DNA of 64,000 nt, from contig JBGAKC010000018.1 in NCBI GenBank assembly GCA_044224605.1, positions 26,298-90,297 on the forward strand, read 5' to 3'. The translations under genes and the position numbers were made by a program. Below the pieces are notes generated by a model. It had not been told where the DNA came from. It did no database searches and saw nothing but the letters and a program-made list of their open reading frames with translations. Positions 50,257 through 59,770 of this stretch are shown piece after piece (the stretch's first letter is position 1; every line of letters starts with the position of its first letter). The DNA comes from UBA7672 sp044224605. GTDB lineage: Bacteria > Pseudomonadota > Alphaproteobacteria > Caulobacterales > Hyphomonadaceae.

Positions 50257-51453
50257 ATGGACCTGCACTTCGCGCCCGAAGATATCGCGTTCCGGCAGGA
50301 GGTCCGCACCTTCCTCGAGAACGACTACCCGAAGGAGCTGCGCGGCAAGTACTCGCGCGACGAGTATTCCAAGGAAGATTTCCTCCTCTGGCAACGCACC
50401 CTGTTCAAGCGCGGCTGGGGCGCTCCCGCCTGGCCGAAGAAATACGGCGGCACCGGCTGGACGGCCGTGCAGCGCTTCATCTTCCAGGAAGAATGCGCTC
50501 GCGCCGAGACGCTGCCGATCCCGCCCTTCGGCATGTCGATGCTCGCGCCCGTGCTGATGGCCTTCGCCTCGGAAGAGCAGAAGGCGCACTACCTGCCGCG
50601 CATCATCGAGGGCAAGGACTTCTGGTGCCAGGGCTATTCCGAACCCGGCGCTGGCTCCGACCTCGCCTCGCTCAAGACGAAAGCTGAACGTGTCGGCGAC
50701 CACTACATCATCAACGGCCAGAAGACCTGGACCACGCTCGGTCACTTCGCCGACTGGATCTTCGTCCTCTGCCGCACCGACCCGACCGCGAAGAAACCGC
50801 AGGAAGGCATCTCCTTCATCCTCGTCGACATGAAGACGCCGGGCGTTGAAGTCCGGCCAATCATCACGATGGACGGCGGTCACGAGGTCAACGAGACCTG
50901 GTTCACCGATGTGAAGGTTCCGGTCGCCAATCTCGTCGGCAAGGAGAATGAAGGCTGGACCTACGCGAAGTATCTTCTGGCCCACGAGCGCACCGGCATC
51001 GCCGGCGTTGCGCGTTCCAAGAAGGGGATCGAGCGCCTACGCGAGATCGCCTCGGTCGAGCTCGACCAGGGCCAGCCGATCATCCGCAACCCGGAATTCG
51101 CCAAGAAGATCTCCGAACTTGAGATCGACCTCTCCGCTCTCGAATATACCGAACTGCGCACGCTTGCGCGCGAGGCGCAGGGCAAGGGTCCGGGACCTGA
51201 AAGCTCGATCCTCAAGATCAAGGGCACCGAGATCCAGCAGCGCATCACCGAGCTGACGCTCGAAGCGGTTGGCGTCTATGGTGCGCCGTATTTCCGCGGC
51301 TTCCCGAAGGACGGCGACAACCAGCTGCCGATCGGGCCGGAATACGCACACCTCACTGCGCCGATGTACGCCAACATGCGCAAGACCTCGATCTACGGCG
51401 GCTCCAACGAGATCCAGCACAACATCATTGCAAAGATGGTGCTGGGGCTCTGA
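50257..51453 (+). CDS. Acyl-CoA dehydrogenase, copy 1
   Basis: A 398-residue FAD enzyme catalysing alpha,beta-dehydrogenation of an acyl-CoA. Family marks are YPKKYGGTGW-like AWPKKYGGTGWTAVQRFIF in part, QGYSEPGAGSDLASLKT (FAD/substrate contact), and SIYGGSNEIQHNIIAK at the end. It is in one strand block with DUF2306 and a second acyl-CoA dehydrogenase. Substrate unproven; such pairs often form hetero-oligomers in steroid or branched-chain degradation. Confidence 0.93.
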   Translation: MDLHFAPEDIAFRQEVRTFLENDYPKELRGKYSRDEYSKEDFLLWQRTLFKRGWGAPAWPKKYGGTGWTAVQRFIFQEECARAETLPIPPFGMSMLAPVLMAFASEEQKAHYLPRIIEGKDFWCQGYSEPGAGSDLASLKTKAERVGDHYIINGQKTWTTLGHFADWIFVLCRTDPTAKKPQEGISFILVDMKTPGVEVRPIITMDGGHEVNETWFTDVKVPVANLVGKENEGWTYAKYLLAHERTGIAGVARSKKGIERLREIASVELDQGQPIIRNPEFAKKISELEIDLSALEYTELRTLAREAQGKGPGPESSILKIKGTEIQQRITELTLEAVGVYGAPYFRGFPKDGDNQLPIGPEYAHLTAPMYANMRKTSIYGGSNEIQHNIIAKMVLGL

Positions 51454-51532
51454 TGGTAGGCGTCGGGGGCCGGTCGGTGCTACCCTCCTGAAACAATCAA
51501 CCCCCGCAAGAGGGGCAAAAAGGGAGGTCTGA

Positions 51533-52174
51533 ATGTCTGCTGCGAGCGCCGGTAACTTCACCGTCTGGTTTCTCATCATGTTGCTGTCGGTTGGAGTGGG
51601 GGGCTACGCACTCTTTCACGCAGCCACGGGCTTTGCCTATCTGCCCTTGACCAATCCGATGTTCGACCCGTGGGGCCTGCGCGTCCACGTTGCAGCATCG
51701 GGCGTCGCCATGCTGCTCGGCGCCTTCCAGTTCTTCAAGCCGCTGCGCCGCAAGGCGCCTTCGCTGCATCGCTGGACAGGCCGCGTCTACATTCTCGCTT
51801 GTGTTGTCGGCGGTCTTGCCGGCGGTGTGATCGCGTTGTCCTCGACCGCCGGTCCCATCGCCGGCTGGGGCTTCTTCACGCTGGCGGTCCTCTGGGTTCC
51901 GTTCACACTGATGGCCTGGGTCTCCGCCATGCGGCGCGATTTCAATTCCCACGAACGCTGGATGATCCGCTCCTTCGCGCTTACTTTCGCGGCGGTGACG
52001 CTGCGTATCTACCTGCCGATCGCCTCGATCATGAACCACGGCTTCCCGCTCGACGCTTACCGCATCATCGCATGGGCCGCCTGGGTCCCCAACCTGATCG
52101 TCGCCGAGCTGCTCATCGCCACTCTCCGCAAACCCAAGCGACCCAAAGTCGCCCCCACGCCAACCCCCGCCTGA
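51533..52174 (+). CDS. DUF2306 membrane protein
   Basis: A 213-residue integral membrane protein with about six hydrophobic segments. The pattern with LRVHVAASGVAMLLGAFQFF, then the conserved HRWTGRVYILACVVGG and NSHERWMIRSFALTFAAVTLR, matches DUF2306. The His residues of the conserved H-R-x-x-G-R motif could bind haem or metal. It separates the two acyl-CoA dehydrogenase genes. Confidence 0.88.
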   Translation: MSAASAGNFTVWFLIMLLSVGVGGYALFHAATGFAYLPLTNPMFDPWGLRVHVAASGVAMLLGAFQFFKPLRRKAPSLHRWTGRVYILACVVGGLAGGVIALSSTAGPIAGWGFFTLAVLWVPFTLMAWVSAMRRDFNSHERWMIRSFALTFAAVTLRIYLPIASIMNHGFPLDAYRIIAWAAWVPNLIVAELLIATLRKPKRPKVAPTPTPA

Positions 52175-52229
52175 CACCAGTTGCACGACCCCGAAACGAC
52201 GGCCTAGAAGGGTCGCAAGGAGCACTCTT

Positions 52230-53366
52230 ATGGATTTCAGCTTCACCTCCGAACAGGATCAGTTGCGCGACACTGTCGCCCGCCTCATCCGTCAGCAGTA
52301 CGACTTCGAGACCCGCCGGAAGGTAGCGAAATCCGAGGCTGGCTGGCGCCCCGAAATGTGGGCGCAGTTCGCAGAACTCGGCCTCCTTGGCGCGTCGTTC
52401 TCGGAAGCTGAAGGCGGCTTCGGCGGCGGCCCGGTCGAAGCCATGATCATCTCGGAGGAATTCGGCAAGGGCCTCGTGATTGAGCCCTATCTGCAGACCG
52501 TCGTGATCGGCGGCAACTTCCTCCGCTATGGCGGTAGCGCCGCCCAGAAGGAAGAACACATCACCGGCCTCATCGGCGGCGAGACGATCTTCGCGTTCGC
52601 CTACTCCGAACCGAAATCGCGCTTCGATCTCCACGACGTCTCAACCATCGCGAAGAAGGACGGCTCGGGCTACACGCTCAACGGCCACAAGGCCGTAGTC
52701 ATCGGCGCGCCCTTCGCCACGCACCTGATCGTCACGGCCCGCACCTCGGGCAGCCAGCGCGACAAGTCGGGCATAACGACTTTCGTCGTGCCGAAGTCGG
52801 CCAAGGGCGTCACCACGCGTGACTACCCGACGGTCGATGGCCTGCGTGCTTCGGAGGTCCTCTTCGAGAACGTCTCGGTTCCTGCCTCCGCCGTCGTCGG
52901 TGAAGTCGACAACGCGCTGCCGCTGGTCGAGAAGGTCGTCGACAACGCCATCGCCGCCGTCTGCGCCGAAGCCGTTGGCTGCATGAAGGTCCTCAACGAG
53001 GCGACCATCACCTACGCGAAGCAGCGCAAGCAGTTCGGCCAGCCCATCGCCAACTTCCAGGTCCTGCAGCATCGCATGGTCGACATGTTCATGGCATGCG
53101 AGCAGGCGATCTCGATGACCTACATGGTCACGCTGAAGCTCGACGAAAGCGACAAGGCCCGCAAGCTCGCCGCCTCCGGCGCCAAGGTTCAGATCGGTAA
53201 GGCCGGGAAGCTCGTCAGCCAGGATGCGGTCCAGATCCACGGCGGCATGGGCATGACCGACGAACTCAATGTCGGCCATTTCTTCAAGCGCGTGACGATG
53301 ATCGAAAGCCAGTTTGGCAACACCGACTGGCACCTGCGGCGCTACACGGAACTGTCGAACGTCTAG
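52230..53366 (+). CDS. Acyl-CoA dehydrogenase, copy 2
   Basis: A 378-residue protein: FSFTSEQDQLRDTVARLI, then FAYSEPKSRFDLHDVST at the substrate loop, and QIHGGMGMTDELNVGHFFKR near the end. The serine-glycine GGSD-type loop seen in copy 1 is replaced, as usual in the second subunit of heteromeric acyl-CoA dehydrogenases. It may pair with copy 1. It is convergent with the dioxygenase gene, three bases away. Confidence 0.92.
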   Translation: MDFSFTSEQDQLRDTVARLIRQQYDFETRRKVAKSEAGWRPEMWAQFAELGLLGASFSEAEGGFGGGPVEAMIISEEFGKGLVIEPYLQTVVIGGNFLRYGGSAAQKEEHITGLIGGETIFAFAYSEPKSRFDLHDVSTIAKKDGSGYTLNGHKAVVIGAPFATHLIVTARTSGSQRDKSGITTFVVPKSAKGVTTRDYPTVDGLRASEVLFENVSVPASAVVGEVDNALPLVEKVVDNAIAAVCAEAVGCMKVLNEATITYAKQRKQFGQPIANFQVLQHRMVDMFMACEQAISMTYMVTLKLDESDKARKLAASGAKVQIGKAGKLVSQDAVQIHGGMGMTDELNVGHFFKRVTMIESQFGNTDWHLRRYTELSNV

Positions 53367-53369
53367 GCG

Positions 53370-54227
53370 CTAGCGCACCTTGTCGCCATTCACGGTCACG
53401 CGGCGCATGTGGCGCCGCTGGCCGTGATAGTCGTTCAGCGCGAAGTGCCAGACGCAGCGATTGTCCCACATCGCCAGCGAACCCGGCCGCCAGCGGAAGC
53501 GGCAGGTAAAGGCTTCGCGCCGACACACCTCGAACAGGTATTCCAGCAACGGACGTGACTCCTTCTTCGTCCACCCGGCAAATCGCAGCGTGAAGGCCGG
53601 ATTGATGTAGAGACCCTTGCGCCCCGTCTCCGGATGCGTGCGCACGACCGGATGCTCGTATTCCGGCACATCGTCCCCGACGACTTCGGAATCCATCGAG
53701 GCGCGCTTTTTTGACGAGGCCCCGCCCGCGCCATACTCTTCCGCCGCCGAATGGATCGCACGCAAACCTTCCAGCGTCTTCTTCAATCCCGGCGACAGCG
53801 CGTCCCACGCTGCATACTGGCTCGCGAACAGCGTATCGCCGCCGACCTCCGGCACCTCGATCGCGTGCAGGATCGAGCCCAGCGCCGGTTCCTCGAGGAA
53901 GCTCATGTCCGAGTGCCAGCCGCCGCCGAAGTTTATCTTTTCGCTCGGCTCCTTGATAATCTCGAGGATCTCCGGATAGCCCTTCATGCCCTTCACATAG
54001 GGATGCACATTTAGCGTCCCCCAGCGCCGCCCGAAGGCGAGATGTTCTTCCGGCGTCAGCGTCTGGTCCCTGAAGAAGATCACATGGTGCTTCAGGAAGG
54101 CCTCATGGATGTCGTCGAACTGCGCGTTGCTTAGCGGTTGCGACAGGTCCACGCCCTCGATCTCCGCGCCCAGATTGGGCGAGAGCGGCTTCACGGTGAT
54201 CGTCTTGAATGTGGCGGTATCTGGCAT
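53370..54227 (-). CDS. TauD/TfdA family 2-oxoglutarate dioxygenase
   Basis: A 285-residue Fe(II)/2-oxoglutarate enzyme. The metal triad is readable: His-x-Asp in GGGWHSDMSFLEEPALGS, and the distal His in MWDNRCVWHFALNDYHGQRR, where the Arg after it binds 2-oxoglutarate. VIFFRDQTLTPEEHLAFGRR is the family N-terminal block. Taurine or another sulfonate is only one of several possible substrates. Confidence 0.93.
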   Translation of the reverse strand: MPDTATFKTITVKPLSPNLGAEIEGVDLSQPLSNAQFDDIHEAFLKHHVIFFRDQTLTPEEHLAFGRRWGTLNVHPYVKGMKGYPEILEIIKEPSEKINFGGGWHSDMSFLEEPALGSILHAIEVPEVGGDTLFASQYAAWDALSPGLKKTLEGLRAIHSAAEEYGAGGASSKKRASMDSEVVGDDVPEYEHPVVRTHPETGRKGLYINPAFTLRFAGWTKKESRPLLEYLFEVCRREAFTCRFRWRPGSLAMWDNRCVWHFALNDYHGQRRHMRRVTVNGDKVR

Positions 54228-54303
54228 GGGCTTTTCCTCGGTGTCACCCGATAGAAAACCCTAGTTGTCAGTGAGGCAAGGCGCCGTTGGGTGAGGCGAG
54301 GGG

Positions 54304-55116
54304 TTAGCCCCGCTTCAGCAACTCTTTGAAGCCCGCCGGCTGCATCGGCTTCGACAGCAGGAATCCCTGGGCTTCATCGACTTTCAGCCAGGTCATGAAG
54401 TCCCACATCTCCTGCGTCTCGATACCCTCGGCCACGACCTTGAGGCCGTGGTCCTGGGCGAGGCGCACGCAGCTCACCAGCGCCGCCTTGGCGAACGCTT
54501 CTTCCATCGCCAGCCGAGTGAAGGCCGGATCGATCTTCACTTCAGTGAAGGGGAAATTCCGCAGGCGATCGACGTTCGTTACGCCGGCGCCGAAATCATC
54601 AACCGCAAGACCGAAGCCCTTTTGGCGCAGCGCCGACATCGTCTCGAATGCATTCACGCCAAACTCGATTGCACGGCTCTCGGTGACTTCAAGCGTGAAC
54701 TGCTCGCACTTGAGGCCCGCTTCTTCTATCGCCTTCGCCATCAGGTCAGGGAATTCTGTACGCTCCAGCGACATCGGACTGATGTTGATGGAGCAGGGCA
54801 GGCCGCTGAACGTCACTGCGTGCTTCGCCACGGCGCGGGCCATCGCATAGGTCAGCGCGTCGATGCGCTGGTTGCGTTCGGCCAACTCGACGTAGGCGGC
54901 TGGCGACACGAAGCCCATCTGCGGCGTCGCGATGCGCGCCAGCGCTTCGGCGCCGACGATCGTGCGCGTCGCCATCGAAACCTTGGCCTGGAAAAACGGA
55001 TGCAATCCGCCACGTTCGATCGCGGCTTCGAGCAGGCTACGATCAGCCGGCGGATTGCGCCGGGCAGCGGCTTCCGAGCCCATTTCCGGGACGTTCATCA
55101 TCTGCGACGCACTCAC
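54304..55116 (-). CDS. Stand-alone EAL domain protein (c-di-GMP phosphodiesterase)
   Basis: A 270-residue protein with no other domain and no signal sequence. The EAL motif is intact in VGAEALARIATP, and the metal/catalytic residues are present: Asn in SINISPMSL, Glu in TLEVTESRAIEF, the double Asp in GLAVDDFGAGVTN, Lys in EVKIDPAF, and Glu in VVAEGIETQEM. It should hydrolyse cyclic di-GMP. The sensing input is not encoded here. Confidence 0.92.
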   Translation of the reverse strand: MSASQMMNVPEMGSEAAARRNPPADRSLLEAAIERGGLHPFFQAKVSMATRTIVGAEALARIATPQMGFVSPAAYVELAERNQRIDALTYAMARAVAKHAVTFSGLPCSINISPMSLERTEFPDLMAKAIEEAGLKCEQFTLEVTESRAIEFGVNAFETMSALRQKGFGLAVDDFGAGVTNVDRLRNFPFTEVKIDPAFTRLAMEEAFAKAALVSCVRLAQDHGLKVVAEGIETQEMWDFMTWLKVDEAQGFLLSKPMQPAGFKELLKRG

Positions 55117-55222
55117 CCACCGTCAGCCCGGCTTTGCCGGGTCCGTGAGGATCACTACGACACAGAAACGTCGAAAAACCGCTAACCGGCGCCAGTCAAA
55201 CTGCTCGACCGGCGCCCGAAGC

Positions 55223-55825
55223 TTACTTCGCGTCCGACAGGTTCTGGTTCGCAAAGTCCCAGTTCACCAGCTCACTGACGAAGGTTTCAATGTATTTCGG
55301 CCGAGCGTTCTGGGTGTCGAGGTAGTAGGCGTGTTCCCAGACATCCATGGTTAGCAGGGGGATAACACCCTTCTCGGTCAGGGGCGTTTCGGCGTTCGGC
55401 GTCTTGGTGACAGCCAGCTTGCCATCCTTCAGCACCAGCCAGGCCCAGCCCGATCCGAACTGCGTGGCGCCCGCTTCGGCAAAGAGCCGTTTGAACTCGT
55501 CATACGAGCCGAAATCCTTGTTGATCCGGTCGGCGACCAGACCCGTCGGCTTGCCGCCGCCGCCTGGCTTCATGGAGTGCCAGTAAAAGGTGTGGTTCCA
55601 GACCTGACCCGAGTTGTTGAAGATCGGCATCTTCTTCTCGGCCCAGCTCTGCTTGACGACTTCCTCAAGCGGTGCGTTGTCCAGCGGGGTGCCGGCGACC
55701 AGCTTGTTCAGGTTGTCCACATAGGCCTGATGGTGCTTGCCATAATGGAAGTTCAGGGTGTTTTCGGAGATATGCGGCGCCAGGGCGTTGCGCGCATAAG
55801 GCAGCGCGGGAAGCGTGAAAGCCAT
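55223..55825 (-). CDS. sodB: Superoxide dismutase (Fe/Mn)
   Basis: A 200-residue cytoplasmic enzyme. Metal ligands fit NFHYGKHHQAYVDNLNKL (His), NNSGQVWNHTFYW (His) and LLTMDVWEHAYYLDTQNARP (Asp, His). The QFGSGWAWLVL block with its Gln position and the GGKPTG loop are typical of the iron type. No signal peptide. It is divergent from the squalene-synthase-fold gene. Confidence 0.95.
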   Translation of the reverse strand: MAFTLPALPYARNALAPHISENTLNFHYGKHHQAYVDNLNKLVAGTPLDNAPLEEVVKQSWAEKKMPIFNNSGQVWNHTFYWHSMKPGGGGKPTGLVADRINKDFGSYDEFKRLFAEAGATQFGSGWAWLVLKDGKLAVTKTPNAETPLTEKGVIPLLTMDVWEHAYYLDTQNARPKYIETFVSELVNWDFANQNLSDAK

Positions 55826-55886
55826 GGGAAACCCTCTCTGTTATCTGTGCTGCCCCTGAAAATAGGGCCCTTGGTCTGATTTTGAA

Positions 55887-56588
55887 ATGAGCGATACGCC
55901 CAGTCCGGCAAATCTTGCAAGCTCGGAAGAGTTCGACGCCCGCCTGAAACGGACGGACGAGGACCGCTGGCTGGCTACCCGCTACGCCCCCCAAGCCGGC
56001 CGGGAGCGCCTGATCGCCATCTATCTGTTCAATCAGGAACTCCAGCGGACCCTCCACACCAAGGAGCCCATGCTGGGCAAGATCCGCCTCCAGTGGTGGC
56101 GCGAGACGCTGGAACAGGTCGCCGGCAAGGCCCCGGTGCGCCGCCACGACCTCGCAGAAGAACTGGCTCGCGTCACGAAGGATCGTCCCGATCTCATCGC
56201 TCCGATGAACGAACTGATCGACCGCTTCGACGACATCATCGACGACCACATGCACGGCGGCCACACCACCGGCTGCGACCACGAAGCCCGCCATCTCGCC
56301 ACTGAAGGTTCGCTCGCCCGCCTTGCCGGTCTCGCTCTTGATCAGGCTGCGACGCCCGAACACCTCAACGCACTTGCTCAGGTCGGCGAAGCGCGCGTCG
56401 CCTCCATCGCACGCCTTGCCGACGCAGCGTCGAAATGGACCGCCGCGCGCACCGCCGTGCGCAAGGCGCCCGCTCCGCTCTGGCCTGCCATCCTGCATTT
56501 CGCTGTCGACGACTCGACCGGAAAGTCACGTTCCCCGCTTTCTAGGCGCTGGCGCATGTTCCGCGCCGCCCTCACGCGCAAGCTCTGA
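55887..56588 (+). CDS. Squalene/phytoene synthase family protein, NDUFAF6-like
   Basis: A 233-residue protein with the isoprenoid synthase fold (LIAIYLFNQELQRTLHTKEP, IRLQWWRETLEQ), but without the two complete DxxxD motifs at the first site: the block where a prenyl synthase has DDxxD reads FNQELQRT. A single RFDDIIDD remains. This degenerate form matches NDUFAF6, a complex I assembly factor, better than a true synthase. It may therefore act in respiratory-chain assembly. Confidence 0.8.
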   Translation: MSDTPSPANLASSEEFDARLKRTDEDRWLATRYAPQAGRERLIAIYLFNQELQRTLHTKEPMLGKIRLQWWRETLEQVAGKAPVRRHDLAEELARVTKDRPDLIAPMNELIDRFDDIIDDHMHGGHTTGCDHEARHLATEGSLARLAGLALDQAATPEHLNALAQVGEARVASIARLADAASKWTAARTAVRKAPAPLWPAILHFAVDDSTGKSRSPLSRRWRMFRAALTRKL

Positions 56589-56660
56589 GGCTGACACGGT
56601 CTGGTCATTTACCCGCCAACGCTGTTTGTTGGGGGAGGCAGATTCGACCGTGGGGCGGAC

Positions 56661-57416
56661 GTGAACAGGCTCTTTGATCCATCCTACTGGGCGCGCGCCC
56701 TTGGTCAGCCAATGGTCTGGCTCGGCCTGGCGGTCGATCTCCTGCCGATCTACGGCGTCATCGGCTGGGGCTGGAACGCTGTTCCGCTGGTCATGCTTTA
56801 CTGGATGGAGAACATCGTCGCCGGCGTAATGACGCTGCCGCGCATTTTCATCGCGGGCGCCAGCTTCGGGCCCATGGGTCTTGTCGCCGGGCTAGGCCTC
56901 TGCGTCTTCTTCGTCTTCCATTACGGCCTGTTCTGTCTCGTCCATGGCACGTTCCTCGTCGGTTTCGCTGCCTTCGCGGAGCCGCGGGAACCAGGCTCGC
57001 TGCCGATGGGAGACCTGGTCGGTATTTTCCAGTTCGGGATGAACAGCGGCCTTCACGTCGACTGGATGCTCTACATCATCGCCATCTTTCAGGTGCTTGT
57101 CTTCATCTGGGAGTTCCTAATCAAGGGTGGCTGGAAGGACACCAACCCGATGGCAGAGATGTTCGCGCCATATGGCCGGATCATCGTGCTGCACTTCGCG
57201 CTGTTCGTCGGCGCCGGCGCGCTGTTCGTGCTAGGCCAGCCGATGGTCGGCGTCCTCGCGCTCATCCTGTTCCGCGCCGTCTGGGGCGTCATCACCAATG
57301 CCGGTCGCGCCGGCATTCCCTTCGGTCCCGAGGCGGGTCTCACTGAGGCGCTGACAAAGATGGGCGGACGGGAGCAGTTCGAGAAAGCCATGCGCGGTCA
57401 GAAGATCGAGCCCTAG
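56661..57416 (+). CDS. DUF6498-like integral membrane protein
   Basis: A 251-residue protein with six or seven hydrophobic segments. The pattern MLYWMENIVAGVMTLPRI and FFVFHYGLFCLVHGTFLV, followed by GRIIVLHFALFVGAGALFVL, fits DUF6498. The conserved His residues in HYGLFCLVHG and LHFALF could bind a metal. Function unknown; the name is from pattern memory. Confidence 0.75.
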   Translation: MNRLFDPSYWARALGQPMVWLGLAVDLLPIYGVIGWGWNAVPLVMLYWMENIVAGVMTLPRIFIAGASFGPMGLVAGLGLCVFFVFHYGLFCLVHGTFLVGFAAFAEPREPGSLPMGDLVGIFQFGMNSGLHVDWMLYIIAIFQVLVFIWEFLIKGGWKDTNPMAEMFAPYGRIIVLHFALFVGAGALFVLGQPMVGVLALILFRAVWGVITNAGRAGIPFGPEAGLTEALTKMGGREQFEKAMRGQKIEP

Positions 57417-57420
57417 GCCC

Positions 57421-58269
57421 TCACTCCGTCTTCGTCGCCACCATCGTTTCCTGAGCGTGCTGTTTGGCTTCGGCCCGTGTCACAGGCGCAGCTTGCGCAG
57501 GTGGAGGTGGAGGCGCGGCGCCGCCGCCCTTCGACTTCTTCGGCGGCTTCGGAATGTCCGCTTCCTTCCAGGTCGTCGCAAACATCTTCCGATCCGGCAG
57601 CGGATCACGCCGCTTCAACTTCTCCAGGTCGCGGAAGTCATAGTCGCTCTCGAGTCCGTAGCCGCTCCCGCCGCCAACGCGGACCGCGATATACATGATG
57701 TTCCGCCGGAACCAGCCGACGCCCACGATCTTCAGCGCTCGCTTGAACGTCAGGTCCGCCAGCTTGCGGCCTTTCTTGTCCTTCTTGTCACCGAGCGTGT
57801 AGAGCCAGTCATGCACTACCGCCGCCTCGGAATGCTTTCCGAACGGCGAGATCAGCCATTGTACAAAGCCAGGGATCGATGCGAAGTCGGTGACGTAGCC
57901 CTGCGGCACGGCGACTGCGATCTTCTTCCGGTTCGACAGTTGCGCCACAAACCCGAACGTCGCCGCCAGCGCCGCCACGCGCCGGTTCTCCCTGTTCTCG
58001 TCCGGGATCAGGATGATAGACAAAGCCGTGATCGGCCCGATGCGGTCTTCGTGAAACAGGATTTCCGCGCCCAGTGCGACGGCCATATCCTCGACCAGCG
58101 AGGCCTCAGCAGCCGGAGCAGTCTCTCGGCCACCCGCCAGCACGGCCGCCACAATCGGCGAAGCCGCTGCGCCTATCAGCGCCGAATTCAGTTGCTTCTG
58201 GATCTCGACCGTTGAATCCGGGATTGCCTGCCCAAGATGACGCTTGGGTGTGAGATGTCTGCGCGCCAT
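57421..58269 (-). CDS. DUF1353 family protein
   Basis: A 282-residue protein. The DUF1353 block is VPQGYVTDFASIPGFVQWLI and EAAVVHDWLYTLGDK, with the conserved VHDWLY. The N-terminal half is Ala-rich, and the C-terminus is a proline/alanine/lysine tail (GGGAAPPPPPAQAAP). DUF1353 proteins occur in phages and in bacterial genomes; no phage genes are near here. Function unknown. Confidence 0.88.
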   Translation of the reverse strand: MARRHLTPKRHLGQAIPDSTVEIQKQLNSALIGAAASPIVAAVLAGGRETAPAAEASLVEDMAVALGAEILFHEDRIGPITALSIILIPDENRENRRVAALAATFGFVAQLSNRKKIAVAVPQGYVTDFASIPGFVQWLISPFGKHSEAAVVHDWLYTLGDKKDKKGRKLADLTFKRALKIVGVGWFRRNIMYIAVRVGGGSGYGLESDYDFRDLEKLKRRDPLPDRKMFATTWKEADIPKPPKKSKGGGAAPPPPPAQAAPVTRAEAKQHAQETMVATKTE

Positions 58270-58293
58270 GGCTCCCCTCCGAGTACAAAGAGT

Positions 58294-59721
58294 CTAGCCG
58301 TTCACCGTGACGGGCGCCATCTGGCCTTTCAGCCAGGCATCGATATCCTGTAGCGCCCGCACGGACATCAGGCGTTTCTTGGCTCGCCCCCGGTCCGCGC
58401 CCTTCAGACGCTTGCCGTCGGGTCCCTTGAGTTCGCCTGTCTCGATATCCGGGAACAGCCCGTAATTCACGTTCATCGGCTGGAACGACCGTGCGCTCGA
58501 ATTCTCGATCTGCCCGGCCACATGCCCGCCGGTGATGTGGTTCACCAGCGCGCCCAGCGCCGTCGTCGCCGGCGGCGCCTCGACGCGCCGTCCCAGCCGC
58601 TCCGCCGCCGCCATGCGCCCGGCCACCATCCCCATCGCCGCGCTCTCGACATAGCCCTCGACGCCCGTCACCTGACCGGCGAACCGCACGCGCGGATCAG
58701 CCTTCAGCCGCAGCTGCCCATCGAGCAGGGCGGGCGAGTTGATGAAGGTGTTGCGGTGAATGCCGCCCAGCCGTGCGAACTGTGCGTTCTCCAGTCCCGG
58801 GATCATCCGGAAGATCTGTTCCTGCGCGCCGTACTTCAGCTTCGTCTGGAAGCCCACCATGTTCCACAGCGTGCCCAGCTTGTTGTCCTGCCGCAGCTGC
58901 ACGATGGCGTGGGACTTCACAGTCGGATTGTGCGGATTGGTCAGCCCCACCGGTTTCATCGGTCCATAGCGCAGCGTCTCCGGTCCGCGCTCAGCCATCA
59001 CTTCGATCGGCAGGCAGCCCTCGAAATAGGGCGTGCCTTCCCACTCCTTGAACTCCGTCTTCGGCGCCGACAGCAGCGCGGCGATGAACGCTTCGTACTG
59101 CGCCCTGTCCATCGCGCAGTTGATGTACGCCTCCGCACCATCGCCGCCCGGGCCCGGCTTGTCATAGCGCGACTGCTTCCACGCCTTGCTCATGTCGATC
59201 GATTCTAGATGCACGATCGGCGCAATTGCATCGAAGAACGCCAGTGAGTCCTCGCCGGTCTTCTTCAGGATCGCCTTCGCCAGATTGTCGGAGGTCAGCG
59301 GCCCAGTGGCGATGATCACGCTGGCCCACGCCTCGGGCGGCCACCCGTCGATCTCGCCCCGCTCGATGGTAACCAGCGGATGCCTCTTCAGCGCCGTCGT
59401 CACGTCGGCCGAAAATCCGTCGCGATCCACCGCCAGCGCCGACCCGGCGGGCACCTTGTGGCGATCGCCCATCGAGATGATCAGCCCGCCAGCGCGCCTC
59501 ATCTCTTCGTGAAGCAATCCTACGGCATTGTACTCCCAGTCATCCGACCGGAATGAATTCGAGCACACCAGCTCCGCCAGCCCATCCGTATGATGCGCAT
59601 CGGTTTTCCGCACGGGCCGCATCTCGTGCAGCACCACGGGCACGCCAAGGCTCGCTGCCTGCCATGCCGCCTCCGACCCCGCCATGCCGCCGCCGATGAT
59701 ATGAATGGGCTCGATTGTCAT
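58294..59721 (-). CDS. trmFO: Methylenetetrahydrofolate-tRNA-(uracil-5-)-methyltransferase TrmFO
   Basis: A 475-residue FAD enzyme that makes 5-methyluridine 54 of tRNA using methylene-tetrahydrofolate. The N-terminal FAD site is IHIIGGGMAGSEAAWQAA, and the two redox Cys lie in ELVCSNSFRSDD and YFEGCLPIEVMAERG. Further blocks are MVGFQTKLKYGAQEQIFRMIPGLENA in part and GGHVAGQIENSSARSFQPMN. ATG 59721 is chosen because the family starts with this FAD strand; the longer frame back to 59862 is not conserved. Confidence 0.95.
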   Translation of the reverse strand: MTIEPIHIIGGGMAGSEAAWQAASLGVPVVLHEMRPVRKTDAHHTDGLAELVCSNSFRSDDWEYNAVGLLHEEMRRAGGLIISMGDRHKVPAGSALAVDRDGFSADVTTALKRHPLVTIERGEIDGWPPEAWASVIIATGPLTSDNLAKAILKKTGEDSLAFFDAIAPIVHLESIDMSKAWKQSRYDKPGPGGDGAEAYINCAMDRAQYEAFIAALLSAPKTEFKEWEGTPYFEGCLPIEVMAERGPETLRYGPMKPVGLTNPHNPTVKSHAIVQLRQDNKLGTLWNMVGFQTKLKYGAQEQIFRMIPGLENAQFARLGGIHRNTFINSPALLDGQLRLKADPRVRFAGQVTGVEGYVESAAMGMVAGRMAAAERLGRRVEAPPATTALGALVNHITGGHVAGQIENSSARSFQPMNVNYGLFPDIETGELKGPDGKRLKGADRGRAKKRLMSVRALQDIDAWLKGQMAPVTVNG

Positions 59722-59770
59722 GCGCCCCGTATAGGCTAACTTCCCCCGCAAATACGAGGGGGAAACAGTC

